Shown: positions 36,230 through 45,945, counted from the first letter of the stretch. The stretch: 64,000 nucleotides of DNA from an uncultured Clostridia bacterium (GCA_937876985.1 CALEFT010000054.1:1-64000), one strand, 5' to 3'. Notes: generated from the letters alone by a model not told the origin. Made by a program: numbers and translations.

Positions 36230-38113
36230 ATGCGAAGAAGTCCACAAAGGATTGATAAGGATAATACTTTCTATGAGCCTTCACGCGACTCGCAGCAGGG
36301 CACTTTGATTCTCGTTGTAATCATGACGATTCTTTTTGTTGTGTTGACTTCTGTGCTTGCGATTATTTACTTTGGCAAGAATACTGCCGGAACTTCGGGC
36401 GAGCCTATCGAGATGAGTTATACGAATAACGACGGCTTCCTTGTTGTAGCGACCAGCACTCCAACTCCTGTTCAGCCGATGGCACTTCATGAGAATCCAG
36501 TTCTTTATCCAGCTACTGCGAACTGCAACGCAGAGATTTCGGTTGTGACTGAGGGTAGCAGAGCTCCGTCTTCTAGAGCTGTTACTCAGCAAATTCTTCA
36601 TAACTACGATATTATTTCTGAGTATTCCAGAACAAATGCTATACACTTCGGCGACCCGATTGAGTACAGCGATGTTCAGGGCATTCTCACATATAGAGGC
36701 AACAATTTCCGCAACTGCGCGTCCTTTGGAAACACTACTGTTACTGAGGGTACGCTTTCACAGGTGTGGGAGTTCTCTGGCATCGGCACGAGACTTTCCT
36801 CCACTATGACTTTTGAGTGGTCTGGTGTCGCTTGGACTGGACAGCCACTTGTTATTTGTTGGCCAGCAGAAACTAGAGCCATTATGAACCTCTATCCCGA
36901 AAAGGCCCAGAAGGCAGACCTTGTCGAGGTTATCGTTGCTGGTCTAGATGGTTATGTATATTTCTTCGATTTGGATGATGGCAGCCAGACGAGAGATCCA
37001 CTTAATGTTGGTTCTTCTATCAAGGGCACTCCTGCGCTTGACCCTCGTGGATATCCGATTTTGTATGTCGGTCAAGGTGACGATAACGGAAGCGACGGCT
37101 TCGGTATGAGAATTTTCTCGCTAATAGACGGCTCTCAGCTTTATTTCTACGATGGACTTGATGATAGAGCGTATAGAGAGAATTGGGGTGCGTTTGATTC
37201 GTCGCCTATTATCGATGCGATGACTGATACTTTGATTTGGCCTTGCGAGAATGGAATTATTTATACGTTCAATCTCAATACGGTTTATACTCCTGGAACT
37301 GGACATGTGACCATGACGCCGGAGATGGTTGGATACAAGTATATTTTCGCAGATAGTAGTGCTGCTAGACTTGGATTTGAGTCTTCGATTGCGATGTATG
37401 GTGGATATGGCTATTTGTGCGACAATAGCGGAAACTTGATTTGCGTCGACCTAAATTCGATGGAGATGATTTGGCAGATTCAGCTCGGAGACGAGTCCGA
37501 CCTAACGCCTGCGATTGAAGAGGAAAATGGCGTTCCGTTCATCTATGTCGGAACTGAGGTAGATAATCAAGGCGGAAGTGGCGAGTATTGTGGTGCGGCA
37601 TATGTGTATAAGATTAACGGTATCACTGGCGACGTCGTATGGCAGAATTCGTTCCCTTGCTACACATATAATGGTGAGACTTCTGAGACAGATCAAAACG
37701 GCGGTTGCTTCGGAAATCCAATCATTGGCAAACACGGAGTTTCCAATTTGGTAATATTCTCATTCAGCATGTCTAATGGACTAGCTAGCGGAAATAGATT
37801 AGTTGCGTACAACAAGGCTACGGGTACGCAGGAGTGGGTATACGAGATGAATATTTATTCGTATAGCTCGCCAGTTGATTGTTACGATGAGGCAGGCAAT
37901 TGCTACATTGTTATCGGGGATAGCGTAGGACAGATTCACTTAGTAAATGCGGCGACAGGAGAGAGAATCACATATATTCAGACAGCTCGCAATATTGGAA
38001 CTTCAAGCGAGACGATTTCTGGAATTGTGTTCGAGGCTTCGCCGGTTGTCTATAACAATACTATTATTATCGGAACAAAATCGGGCTCGGTTTTTGCGAT
38101 AAGGATAGCGTAA
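36230..38113 (+). CDS. Membrane-anchored PQQ-like beta-propeller protein
   Basis: The 627-aa product (start ATG 36230, GGAG 5 nt upstream; a longer frame opens at 36209) has a single N-terminal membrane anchor (~residues 25-50) and a short Thr-Pro segment (ATSTPTPVQP). The rest is an extracellular beta-propeller built from PQQ_2-type repeats, such as VAGLDGYVYFFDLDDGS, ICVDLNSMEMIWQIQLGD, YKINGITGDVVWQNSF and VAYNKATGTQEWVYEM. No PQQ-enzyme active-site residues were recognised, so it is more likely a structural or binding propeller. A possible -10 TATAGT lies at 36186. The unknown gene at 38129 starts 15 nt after its stop. Confidence 0.78.
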   Translation: MRRSPQRIDKDNTFYEPSRDSQQGTLILVVIMTILFVVLTSVLAIIYFGKNTAGTSGEPIEMSYTNNDGFLVVATSTPTPVQPMALHENPVLYPATANCNAEISVVTEGSRAPSSRAVTQQILHNYDIISEYSRTNAIHFGDPIEYSDVQGILTYRGNNFRNCASFGNTTVTEGTLSQVWEFSGIGTRLSSTMTFEWSGVAWTGQPLVICWPAETRAIMNLYPEKAQKADLVEVIVAGLDGYVYFFDLDDGSQTRDPLNVGSSIKGTPALDPRGYPILYVGQGDDNGSDGFGMRIFSLIDGSQLYFYDGLDDRAYRENWGAFDSSPIIDAMTDTLIWPCENGIIYTFNLNTVYTPGTGHVTMTPEMVGYKYIFADSSAARLGFESSIAMYGGYGYLCDNSGNLICVDLNSMEMIWQIQLGDESDLTPAIEEENGVPFIYVGTEVDNQGGSGEYCGAAYVYKINGITGDVVWQNSFPCYTYNGETSETDQNGGCFGNPIIGKHGVSNLVIFSFSMSNGLASGNRLVAYNKATGTQEWVYEMNIYSYSSPVDCYDEAGNCYIVIGDSVGQIHLVNAATGERITYIQTARNIGTSSETISGIVFEASPVVYNNTIIIGTKSGSVFAIRIA

Positions 38114-38128
38114 GGAGTCTTGTAGTAC

Positions 38129-38545
38129 ATGGTAGATTATGGGAATTATTCATACGAAGATATTGAAGTAATCGAGGTGTCGCTTAGTGCTTATTCTGGC
38201 GAAGGTCTTCGCGTGAAGATTGATAAGAAAAAGTCGCTCATCAATTGGAATGATGGCTATATGTGGAACAACAATTTCATGAAGGGCCTTAATGACAAGA
38301 AGAGGGAACTAATTGAGGCTAAGCTTCCTAGCACGAAAATCATCGAATTTTGCATTGCCTACCGCGATGGCAGACAGGACGATATTTCATATAAGACGTT
38401 CAATCCGGCTATTTGGGCGGTGGAGCTACGCTTTTCGGATGGGGAGATACTTAAGGCTGGAGGTGACCAGGATTTCCCGAATACATGGCTGATTCTTACG
38501 GATTTGATAGAAGAGATTACGGAGTGCAGCTTTAAGCTTCGATGA
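38129..38545 (+). CDS. Conserved-looking hypothetical protein
   Basis: The 138-aa protein is not recognised. It is soluble, without signal peptide or membrane segment, rich in Lys/Asp/Glu, and has a plausible alpha/beta pattern with one Trp-rich stretch (INWNDGYMWNNNF). AAGGAG 12 nt upstream and the 15-nt gap from the propeller gene support it being real and cotranscribed. Confidence 0.6.
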   Translation: MVDYGNYSYEDIEVIEVSLSAYSGEGLRVKIDKKKSLINWNDGYMWNNNFMKGLNDKKRELIEAKLPSTKIIEFCIAYRDGRQDDISYKTFNPAIWAVELRFSDGEILKAGGDQDFPNTWLILTDLIEEITECSFKLR

Positions 38546-38701
38546 GAGGCGATTCGGGGCATTTGGAGATTTGGCGGATGTTGGCAGAAACTAGGGGTTT
38601 TGCTAATATTTGCCTTTTGTTTATTAGCCTTGTTGAAGTATATGTGATACAATAAACTCCTATAATGTTAACTACGCGATTATGTTTATGTGAGGCAATT
38701 G

Positions 38702-39313
38702 ATGGATTATTTAGAGGGTTTGTTTCTAGGTAAGCTATGGAGCGATACAGATTTTGAGAATAGACGTCACACGGGTCTATTTATTCTGTATGGCTTGTTT
38801 ATTGATTTGGTTGTTCTCATGATTTATTTTACTGGCAAGCAGATTCCGCTTATTTCTGGTGCGACTACGGTTCATACTGTGCTTCTTGTGGTGCTCACTC
38901 TTGCGACACCTTTTGCTGCTTGTAAGTATTATCGTTTCCCTATTTGGGGCAAGATTTTGGTTCTGGCTGGAATGATTTACAAGAATTTGATTGTGGTTAG
39001 CATGACTGTTGATTTCCTATTGGCACGAATCTCGATTCAGTCCGGAGATTTGATGGATGCCGGCATCAACTATTTGAATTCTACGCTAGAGAAATATACA
39101 GAGAAATTCTATGAGAGTGCAGGAACGTTCTCGACAGTTGCCGGAGTAGTTGCTGGTGGAGTACATGTAGTATTTGTATTCTTGCTTTATGCGGCACTAG
39201 CCTTGGTAGTTCCTGGACTTATTTATTTGCTATATAGACTCATTCAATATGCATACGATTTTGTAATGGCACGACTCGTTATTAGAAAATTCTTAGTTCG
39301 TAGAAGGAAGTAA
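38702..39313 (+). CDS. Small integral membrane protein of unknown function
   Basis: The 203-aa protein has four predicted membrane segments (~23-44, 55-75, 83-108 and 148-180) and a basic C-terminus (RLVIRKFLVRRRK). The ATG at 38702 is preceded by GTGAGG; a GTG at 38690 is an alternative. TATAAT at 38661-38666 could be its promoter. The kinase gene follows after 26 nt, suggesting cotranscription. No family was recognised. Confidence 0.6.
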   Translation: MDYLEGLFLGKLWSDTDFENRRHTGLFILYGLFIDLVVLMIYFTGKQIPLISGATTVHTVLLVVLTLATPFAACKYYRFPIWGKILVLAGMIYKNLIVVSMTVDFLLARISIQSGDLMDAGINYLNSTLEKYTEKFYESAGTFSTVAGVVAGGVHVVFVFLLYAALALVVPGLIYLLYRLIQYAYDFVMARLVIRKFLVRRRK

Positions 39314-39339
39314 CAAGAGATTTCTTCGGGAGGTATGTT

Positions 39340-40350
39340 ATGGCAGATTTGAAGGACAAGGTTAGCATCACGGTTGAAGATCTAGAAGAAAGACTAGGTT
39401 CTAAGAAGCTTCGCGAATTTATCTCCGATTCAGAGAAACTATTTGTAGAGAGAACAAATGTTGCAATTGAAGAAGCGTGCAACAATTCTAATATCAAGGC
39501 GGTTTTTATTTCTGGACCAACTTCATCAGGCAAGACTACATTTACGATGAGACTTGCTTCCGGTCTTAACAAGGCTGGTAAGCAGGCAGTGTTCTTGTCT
39601 CTAGACGATTACTATCAGGTTCAGGATTTGGTTTTTGATGAGGACGGTAGACCAGACTTCGAGACGATTGATACGCTAGACCTAGTTGCAGCACAAAGAG
39701 ATATTGCAGATATTGTTTCTGGCAAGACTGTATTGCCACCGAGATTTGATTTTAAGACGAGACAGAGAGTTTCTCGCGATATGTCGGAAGCGATCACATT
39801 AGGTGAGTCCGGAATACTTGTAGTAGAAGGCCTACATGGACTTAATAAGAAGATTATCGCAGATTTGCCAGAAGAGAATATTATCAAGATTTTTATCATG
39901 CCATATGGAAATGTCTTCTGCGATACGAAGCTTATGGACTATAACGAGATTCGAATGTTAAGGCGTATCGTTAGAGACTTTAGACATAGAGGTGCACATG
40001 CACTCGCGACAATTGACTATTGGCCAATGATTGCGAATTCTGAGAAGCAATACTATGAGGACTATCTGACAGCGGCAGATTATCATATCAATTCCTTCTT
40101 GGCATATGAGCCACTAATCATTGCACCAATGGCGCTTCACGATATACAAAGTGCGCTCGACCAATACGAGAAGGGAGTAATTGCTCCAAGCGTATTCATG
40201 GAAAAGTCGAATACTGGTAAGCCATTTGCAGATTTGCCACGAGCATTAGCGAAGGCACATAAGCTCGTAAGTCATCTTAACAAGATTCCGGTAATCGACA
40301 ACTCGATGGTGCCAGAGCAGTCTATCTTACTAGAGTTCATATCGAGCTGA
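39340..40350 (+). CDS. Uridine kinase / phosphoribulokinase-family nucleoside kinase
   Basis: The 336-aa protein has a Walker A loop GPTSSGKTTF (~59-68), the family segments LSLDDYYQ and DFETIDTLDLVAAQRDI, RFDFKT and VVEGLHGLN. These fit the uridine-kinase-like P-loop family (phosphorylation of uridine/cytidine or a related nucleoside). Many clostridial relatives carry an N-terminal TGS/ThrRS-like half of ~200 residues; this one has only ~50 residues before the P-loop. GGGAGG precedes the ATG. Confidence 0.82.
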   Translation: MADLKDKVSITVEDLEERLGSKKLREFISDSEKLFVERTNVAIEEACNNSNIKAVFISGPTSSGKTTFTMRLASGLNKAGKQAVFLSLDDYYQVQDLVFDEDGRPDFETIDTLDLVAAQRDIADIVSGKTVLPPRFDFKTRQRVSRDMSEAITLGESGILVVEGLHGLNKKIIADLPEENIIKIFIMPYGNVFCDTKLMDYNEIRMLRRIVRDFRHRGAHALATIDYWPMIANSEKQYYEDYLTAADYHINSFLAYEPLIIAPMALHDIQSALDQYEKGVIAPSVFMEKSNTGKPFADLPRALAKAHKLVSHLNKIPVIDNSMVPEQSILLEFISS

Positions 40351-40485
40351 TAACGAGACAATTTACAAATATAATTCGTGCTTCTTATTGGGCTTGGCTT
40401 TTTTAAGGAGAGGCGAAGGTGCGAAGACGCGAGGGGTTAAGGCCTATAAAGAAGCAATAAATACATACGAAAGGCAGGCATTACT

Positions 40486-41484
40486 ATGCCAATTAGAATT
40501 AGAAACAACTTGCCAGCGATTAAGGTGCTAGAGCAGGAGAGAATATTCGTAATGGAGGAGACGAGGGCTCTTTCGCAGGATATTAGACCGATTAGGATTG
40601 TGATTTTGAATTTGATGCCGAACAAGATTGCGACAGAGACGCAGCTTCTTCGTGCGCTATCGAATTCGCCGATTCAGGTGGACGTGGACTTGATGTGCAC
40701 GGCTTCGTATCAGCCAACGCATGTGGGTCAGGAGCATTTGACGAAGTTTTACGAGACGTTCGAGGATGTGAAGGACCGCTATTATGATGGAATGATTATC
40801 ACGGGTGCGCCTGTCGAGCAGATGCCTTTCGAGGAGGTAAAGTACTGGGACGAGCTTAAGAGAATCATGGAGTGGAGCAAGACCCATGTGTACTCGACAC
40901 TTCACATTTGTTGGGGTGCGCAGGCAGGACTTTACTATCACTATGGCGTGCCAAAGTACGATACAGATAAGAAGGTGTTCGGAGTATTCGAGCATAGCCT
41001 TACATGGAGTAGGCCAGTAAAGCTATTCCGCGGCTTCGACGATGTTTTCTATGTGCCACATTCGCGTCACACTGAGCTGCATCGTGAGGATATCGAGAAG
41101 GTTGAGCAGCTACGAATTTTGTCTGAGTCGGAGGAGTGTGGCGTGTACGCGATTTCGGATTTGCACGGCAGACAGATTTTTATTACGGGACACTCGGAGT
41201 ACGACGTCGACACACTCAAGAATGAGTACGACCGCGACAAGGCGAAGGGGCTCGACATCCAAATTCCGCACAACTACTACACGGACAACGACCCTAGCAA
41301 GCCACCGATTATGCGCTGGAGGTCTTCAGCGACGCTGCTTTTCACGAACTGGCTGAACTACTACGTTTACCAGGAGACGCCATTTGATTTGTCGCTCCTA
41401 ACTGAGGTGTCGCACAAGAATTCCGGCAAGAAGGCTACTGACGCAGAGGCTTGGACGCAGGAATATAAGCCAAACAAGAAATAA
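40486..41484 (+). CDS. metA: Homoserine O-acetyltransferase, MetA type
   Basis: The 332-aa enzyme activates homoserine for methionine synthesis. It is the MetA (not MetX) fold. The acyl-enzyme cysteine is Cys142 in ICWGAQAGLY, and the His-Glu pair is in FITGHSEYD (His236, Glu238). Residue 111 is Glu (ITGAPVEQ). In this family Glu111 is known to go with acetyl-CoA, and Gly111, as in E. coli, with succinyl-CoA, so the product is predicted to be O-acetylhomoserine. It is ~25 residues longer than E. coli MetA at the C-terminus. No SAM riboswitch or T-box was seen in the 135-bp gap upstream. Confidence 0.92.
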   Translation: MPIRIRNNLPAIKVLEQERIFVMEETRALSQDIRPIRIVILNLMPNKIATETQLLRALSNSPIQVDVDLMCTASYQPTHVGQEHLTKFYETFEDVKDRYYDGMIITGAPVEQMPFEEVKYWDELKRIMEWSKTHVYSTLHICWGAQAGLYYHYGVPKYDTDKKVFGVFEHSLTWSRPVKLFRGFDDVFYVPHSRHTELHREDIEKVEQLRILSESEECGVYAISDLHGRQIFITGHSEYDVDTLKNEYDRDKAKGLDIQIPHNYYTDNDPSKPPIMRWRSSATLLFTNWLNYYVYQETPFDLSLLTEVSHKNSGKKATDAEAWTQEYKPNKK

Positions 41485-41592
41485 GATTTTGTCTTCGCCG
41501 CTTATTCTCGAAAAGCATCCGCCGCTAGCAAAAAAAGCGCGAAGCACTTAAGGCGATGAACTAAGGTTATACGCTAAGAAAGGAAGGTCATT

Positions 41593-42495
41593 ATGAGTAA
41601 GCCAATCGAGATTACAAAGGAAATGATGATAGAGGCAACACCGATTAGACCAGAAGATGGTCACAAGGGTACTTTTGGTAGACTTCTGATTGTTGCTGGC
41701 TCGAAATACATGACCGGAGCTGCCGCGCTATGTGTAAAATCCGCACTTTCTAGTGGAGTTGGCATCGTGCAGCTATATGCTCCAGAGGAGGCACTTTTTC
41801 CAACTAAGGTGCTTTGTCCATGCGCTCTAACTATGGCTTACCCAGACGACGAGATAAAGGCAGTTTCTGTGCTGATGGCCTTGATGCGAAGCGCGACTTG
41901 CGTTGCTATTGGACCTGGACTAGATCCGGACGATTCGCGTAACAGCCTTCTTATCGAGTGTGCAATAAAGAACAGCCCACATCTGGTAATAGATGCGTCG
42001 GCACTTAATATCATCGCTAGGAACAAGGTTTTCTACGAGAAACTTCTCAAGAATCGTAAGAACGACCTATTAGAGAACGCGATAATTACACCGCACCTTG
42101 GTGAATTCTCAAGGCTAATCGGACAAAGAAACTTCCATACAGAAGCTTCGGAAGAAAAGCAAATAAAAGAGTGTGTGCAATATGCACGAGATATTGGAGT
42201 AGTTACAGTACTTAAAACTCACAAAACAATAATTTCAAATGTTGGCCGTAAGTGCTATATTAACACTATTGGAAATAATGGCATGGGCAAGGGCGGTAGT
42301 GGTGATGTCCTAACTGGACTCATCGGAGGCCTTAGCGCACAAGGCTTGCCAGCAGAACGAGCAAGCGTATGTGGCGTATATATCCACGCGCTATCTGGTG
42401 ACAAGGCAGCAGACAAATTTGGTCGCCGCGCCATGACACCAGAGAATATAATTGAGTGTCTGCCAGATGCTTTTGCGGAAATTGGCTGGAACTAG
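41593..42495 (+). CDS. nnrD: ADP-dependent NAD(P)H-hydrate dehydratase (stand-alone)
   Basis: The 300-aa protein repairs damaged NAD(P)H hydrates. The ribokinase-like motifs HKGTFGRLLIVAGS, AIGPGLD, VIDASALN, ITPHLGEFSRL and GNNGMGKGGSGDVLTG are all present; the last is the nucleotide-binding/catalytic loop. The epimerase domain (NnrE) that is often fused in front is absent, so an epimerase would have to be encoded elsewhere. AAGGAAGG lies 7 nt before the ATG. A TCGAAAAGC motif is in the preceding gap at 41508. The alr gene follows 60 nt downstream, as in many Firmicutes. Confidence 0.92.
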   Translation: MSKPIEITKEMMIEATPIRPEDGHKGTFGRLLIVAGSKYMTGAAALCVKSALSSGVGIVQLYAPEEALFPTKVLCPCALTMAYPDDEIKAVSVLMALMRSATCVAIGPGLDPDDSRNSLLIECAIKNSPHLVIDASALNIIARNKVFYEKLLKNRKNDLLENAIITPHLGEFSRLIGQRNFHTEASEEKQIKECVQYARDIGVVTVLKTHKTIISNVGRKCYINTIGNNGMGKGGSGDVLTGLIGGLSAQGLPAERASVCGVYIHALSGDKAADKFGRRAMTPENIIECLPDAFAEIGWN

Positions 42496-42555
42496 AAGAG
42501 AAATACGAACTATAGGAACGGTTAGAAAATAGAAGAAACGGAAGATATAACGAAG

Positions 42556-43713
42556 ATGCAAATTAAGCCAGAGATGTTCAACAGATCATGCGTAACGATT
42601 GACCTTAAGGCCCTCGCGAACAATATTCGCGAGATTCGTAAAGTCACCAAAGAAGGCGCAGAGATAATGGCAGTCGTTAAAGCTGACGCATATGGACATG
42701 GCTCGGTTCGAGTAGCAAAGGTCCTCCTCGATAATGGCGCGGACAGGCTCTGCGTAGCAACAGTCGAAGAAGCAATCGAGCTTCGCGAGGCAGGCATCAC
42801 CGCACCGATTCTAATCTTGGGCTTTACAAGCAAATACGGCTACCACAAGGTAGTAGAATACGATATCGAGCAGGCAATCTACTGCTACGAAGACGCACTC
42901 TGTCTCTCACAAATCGCAGTCAAGGCAGGCAAAAAGGTCAAGGTTCACATCAAAATTGACACAGGAATGGGCCGCTTAGGCTTCCTCTCCGACGCCGAAA
43001 AGAACTACATTAACAATATCGAGAAGATTAGTAAGCTTGACGGCATCGAGATGTTTGGAGTTTTCTCGCATTTCGCGACAGCAGACGAGGGTGGCGACAG
43101 CGACGAATTTACACGCGGACAATTTGAAAAATTCATCTCCATCGTAGACGAACTTAAGACTCGTGGAGTTAGCTTTGCAAAAAGACACATCTGCAATTCC
43201 GCAGGAACACTTCGCTTCCCAGAAATGCACATGGAAATGGTACGCGCAGGTCTAGTTTTATATGGACTCATGCCACCAGGCTGTCCGAAGCCAAGCAAAG
43301 AAGTAAATTTAATCCCAGTAATGTCTTGGTATGCGAAGGTCATCAACGACAAGGTTATAGATGAGGGCATGTCTGTATCCTACGGAAGACACTTCGTTGC
43401 CGACAAGAAGACGAGGGTATTAACAATATCGGTAGGCTACGCAGATGGCCTATCAAGAAGACTCGGAAACGGTAGTTTCGAGCTCGAAATTGGCAAGACG
43501 AGGGTGCCAATTATCGGAAACGTTTGCATGGACATGTGCATGGTAGACGGCACTAGGTTGAATGTAAATAACGTAGAAATCGCGGACGAGGAGCCGGTGC
43601 TGATTTTCGGGCAGGGCAAGAGCGCAGACGATCTCGCAAACTACCTCGGAACAATAAACTATGAGATTACTTGCGTAGTAGGAAAGCGCGTGCAGCGAAT
43701 CTACATCGAATAA
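42556..43713 (+). CDS. alr: Alanine racemase
   Basis: The 385-aa PLP enzyme makes D-alanine for cell-wall synthesis. The PLP lysine is Lys42 in VVKADAYGHG. Further motifs are HIKIDTGMGRLGF, the catalytic-tyrosine region MSVSYGRHF, ISVGYADGLSRRLGN and the GNVCMDMCMVD loop. The length is typical. The ribosome binding site is weak (GAAGATATAACGAAG). It lies in the same orientation as nnrD. Confidence 0.95.
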   Translation: MQIKPEMFNRSCVTIDLKALANNIREIRKVTKEGAEIMAVVKADAYGHGSVRVAKVLLDNGADRLCVATVEEAIELREAGITAPILILGFTSKYGYHKVVEYDIEQAIYCYEDALCLSQIAVKAGKKVKVHIKIDTGMGRLGFLSDAEKNYINNIEKISKLDGIEMFGVFSHFATADEGGDSDEFTRGQFEKFISIVDELKTRGVSFAKRHICNSAGTLRFPEMHMEMVRAGLVLYGLMPPGCPKPSKEVNLIPVMSWYAKVINDKVIDEGMSVSYGRHFVADKKTRVLTISVGYADGLSRRLGNGSFELEIGKTRVPIIGNVCMDMCMVDGTRLNVNNVEIADEEPVLIFGQGKSADDLANYLGTINYEITCVVGKRVQRIYIE

Positions 43714-43791
43714 TCTTGTGGCAAATTTATAGGGCAAGTTAATAACCGTCGGGCATGGGCGGAAAAAATACAATTTAATAGGAGTAGTAGT

Positions 43792-44652
43792 ATGAACCAA
43801 AGCACATCGAAGCAGCTGAAGCTTTTTGCTGCAAAAATGAGACGCTGGATTATTGAGGGCGTATATCAGGCCAAGAGCGGACACCCAGGCGGCTCACTAT
43901 CTTGCACAGATATCATGGCATATTTGTATTGCGAGCAAATGAACATCAATCCAGAAAATCCAACATGGGAGGACCGCGACAGATTCGTTCTATCGAAGGG
44001 ACACTGCGCACCGGCACTTTACGCGGCACTCGGCCTTAGAGGCTTTTTCGACATCGAAGAGTTGTCGAGCCTAAGAAAGTACGGCGCGATGCTACAAGGA
44101 CACCCTTGCCTAGGAAAGACACCAGGCGTCGACATGTCGACAGGCTCTCTCGGACAGGGAATCTCCGCCGCAACAGGAATGGCTCTTGCTGGCAAAGTAG
44201 ATGGCAAAAAGTATCGCGTATATAGCATCCTAGGCGATGGCGAAATGCAGGAAGGCCAAGTATGGGAGGCACTCATGTGCGCGGCACACTATAAGCTTAG
44301 TAACCTATGTGCAATTCTCGACTACAACGGCCTACAAATCGATGGAAAGACTTCAGAAGTAATGGACCTCGGCGACATCGAAGCAAAGGTAAAGGCCTTC
44401 GGATGGAACACAGTAGTAATCGATGGACATGACTTCGAGGAAATTGGTCAGGCGATGATGCTTTTCGAGCAGAGGAGCAGAGAAGAAGAAAAGCCATTCT
44501 TCATAATCGCGAAGACACATAAGGGTATGGGCGTTTCCTACATGTACGACAACGCTGGCTGGCACGGCAATGCGCCAAAGGACGAACAGTACGACGTGGC
44601 TGTTTCTGAGTTAGACGCAGAAATTGCGAAGTTAGAGGCATTGGAGGTGTAA
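43792..44652 (+). CDS. Transketolase, N-terminal subunit
   Basis: The 286-aa subunit binds thiamine diphosphate (SGHPGGSLSCTDIMAYLY and GDGEMQEGQVWEA...DYNGLQIDG) and works with the product of the next gene. Transketolase moves two-carbon units in the pentose phosphate pathway. The split into two genes is common in Clostridia, Archaea and some other bacteria. GGAG precedes the ATG; the second subunit starts one base after the stop. Confidence 0.94.
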   Translation: MNQSTSKQLKLFAAKMRRWIIEGVYQAKSGHPGGSLSCTDIMAYLYCEQMNINPENPTWEDRDRFVLSKGHCAPALYAALGLRGFFDIEELSSLRKYGAMLQGHPCLGKTPGVDMSTGSLGQGISAATGMALAGKVDGKKYRVYSILGDGEMQEGQVWEALMCAAHYKLSNLCAILDYNGLQIDGKTSEVMDLGDIEAKVKAFGWNTVVIDGHDFEEIGQAMMLFEQRSREEEKPFFIIAKTHKGMGVSYMYDNAGWHGNAPKDEQYDVAVSELDAEIAKLEALEV

Positions 44653-44653
44653 T

Positions 44654-45586
44654 ATGGGAAAGATGGCGACAAGAGAGGCCTACGGAAAGGCACTCGCAGA
44701 ATTTGGTGGCGACGAGAGAATCGTGGTTTTTGATGCAGACCTGTCAAAGAGCACGAACACAGCTACCTTCAAAAACGTATATCCAGAAAGACATTTCAAC
44801 ATGGGAATCGCAGAGGGCAACATGGTGTCAACTGCATGCGGAATGGCAACTTGCGGCAAAATCGCATTCGTATCCTCATTCGCAATGTTCGCATCCGAGC
44901 GTGCGCTAGAGCAGATTAGAAATTCCGCTTGCTACCCAAAGCTCAACGTAAAGGTTTGCGCTACACACGCAGGCCTCACAGTAGGCGAAGACGGCGCATC
45001 CCATCAGTGCCTAGAGGACCTCGCGATAATGCGAAGCCTTCCAAACATCAAGGTGGTTTGCCCAGCAGACGCAGCAACAGCGCGCCTTGCAATCAAGGCA
45101 GCAATCGAGACAGACGGACCATTCTATGTTAGACTCGGACGCCTCGCAGTAAACGATGTCTACGGCTCCTACGGCGACGAAGTTGAGTTTACTCTTGGCA
45201 AGGCAATCAAGGTCCGCGAGGGAAAAGCAGCAACACTAATCGCAACAGGTCTCATGGTAGAAACTGCAATCGACGCCGCAAAGGCACTTGCAGAAGAAGG
45301 CATCGAAGTACGCGTTCTTGACATGCACACAATAAAGCCAATCGACGAGGATGCAATCGTTAGCGCCGCAACAGAAACAGGCTTCATCGTTACATGCGAA
45401 GAACACAATATCATTGGCGGACTTGGTTCCGCAGTTGCAGAAGTAGTTACATCCAAGTGTCCTTGCAAGGTGGTTCGCTTCGGAGTACGCGATGAATTTG
45501 GTCAGTCAGGTACACCAGCTGCGCTTCTTGAGGGCTACAAGCTAACAAGCAAGGATTTGGTTGAGCTAATTAAGAGCAATATGTAA
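44654..45586 (+). CDS. Transketolase, C-terminal subunit
   Basis: The 310-aa subunit carries the pyrimidine-binding domain (FNMGIAEGNMVSTACGMA, with the conserved Glu), FVSSFAMFASERALEQIRNS, HAGLTVGEDGASHQ, and the C-terminal transketolase domain (VLDMHTIKPIDEDAI...EEHNIIGGLGSAVAE). The start one base after the N-subunit stop and GGAGGTG inside the end of that gene imply coupling. Confidence 0.94.
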   Translation: MGKMATREAYGKALAEFGGDERIVVFDADLSKSTNTATFKNVYPERHFNMGIAEGNMVSTACGMATCGKIAFVSSFAMFASERALEQIRNSACYPKLNVKVCATHAGLTVGEDGASHQCLEDLAIMRSLPNIKVVCPADAATARLAIKAAIETDGPFYVRLGRLAVNDVYGSYGDEVEFTLGKAIKVREGKAATLIATGLMVETAIDAAKALAEEGIEVRVLDMHTIKPIDEDAIVSAATETGFIVTCEEHNIIGGLGSAVAEVVTSKCPCKVVRFGVRDEFGQSGTPAALLEGYKLTSKDLVELIKSNM

Positions 45587-45627
45587 TTCGATTCTACTTT
45601 TGACGATGGACTCTGAACTAGGGGTTA

Positions 45628-45799
45628 TCAGCAGAAGGTTCACCCAGGAAGCCCTGTTTTGATGAACTTCTTGCTGAAATAGGGGTTATCAGCAGAAAGT
45701 TCACCCAGGAGGCCCTGTTTTGATGAACTTCTCGCTGAAATAGGGGTTATCAGCAGAAGGTTCACCCAGGAGGCCCTGTTTTGATGAACTTCTTGCTGA
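45628..45799. repeat. Three tandem 50-bp hairpin repeats (61-bp period)
   Basis: Hairpins at 45628-45677, 45689-45738 and 45750-45799 are separated by the 11-bp linker AATAGGGGTTA. Each has 15-nt arms (TCAGCAGAAGGTTCA / TGAACTTCTTGCTGA) and a middle CCCAGGAAGCCCTGTTTTGA. The copies differ by a few bases. Other copies are at 62-111 (inverted) and 57233-57259 (partial). They fill much of the 360-bp gap between transketolase and glucokinase and could also act as a terminator region for the former. Confidence 0.85.
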
Positions 45800-45845
45800 A
45801 CTTGGTCATATCTGTTCTTTTGTGGTATCAAAAAGAATCATTTCG

Positions 45846-45875
45846 TGCTACAATACAAAGGATGCGTGTCGCATC
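45846..45875 (+). promoter_or_regulatory. Extended -10 promoter and leader hairpin for glucokinase
   Basis: TGCTACAAT (45846-45854) is an extended -10. Directly downstream GATGCG/CGCATC (45861-45875) forms a perfect 6-bp hairpin near the predicted transcript start. The leader to the ATG at 45946 is ~85 nt and contains a TTTTTCGAAGGGG variant of the iterated motif. Confidence 0.45.
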
Positions 45876-45945
45876 GTAAGCTTATGCTTGCACGGTAAGC
45901 GTGTGAGGTGGGCGAGTTAATATTTTTCGAAGGGGCGCAATCGAT

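Noticed and set aside
40351..40485. SAM riboswitch or T-box before metA
   Set aside because: No conserved core elements or terminator were found in the 135-bp gap.
45640..45831. Minus-strand reading frame across the hairpin repeats
   Set aside because: Its repeated peptide simply reflects the 61-bp tandem repeat; no start signal.
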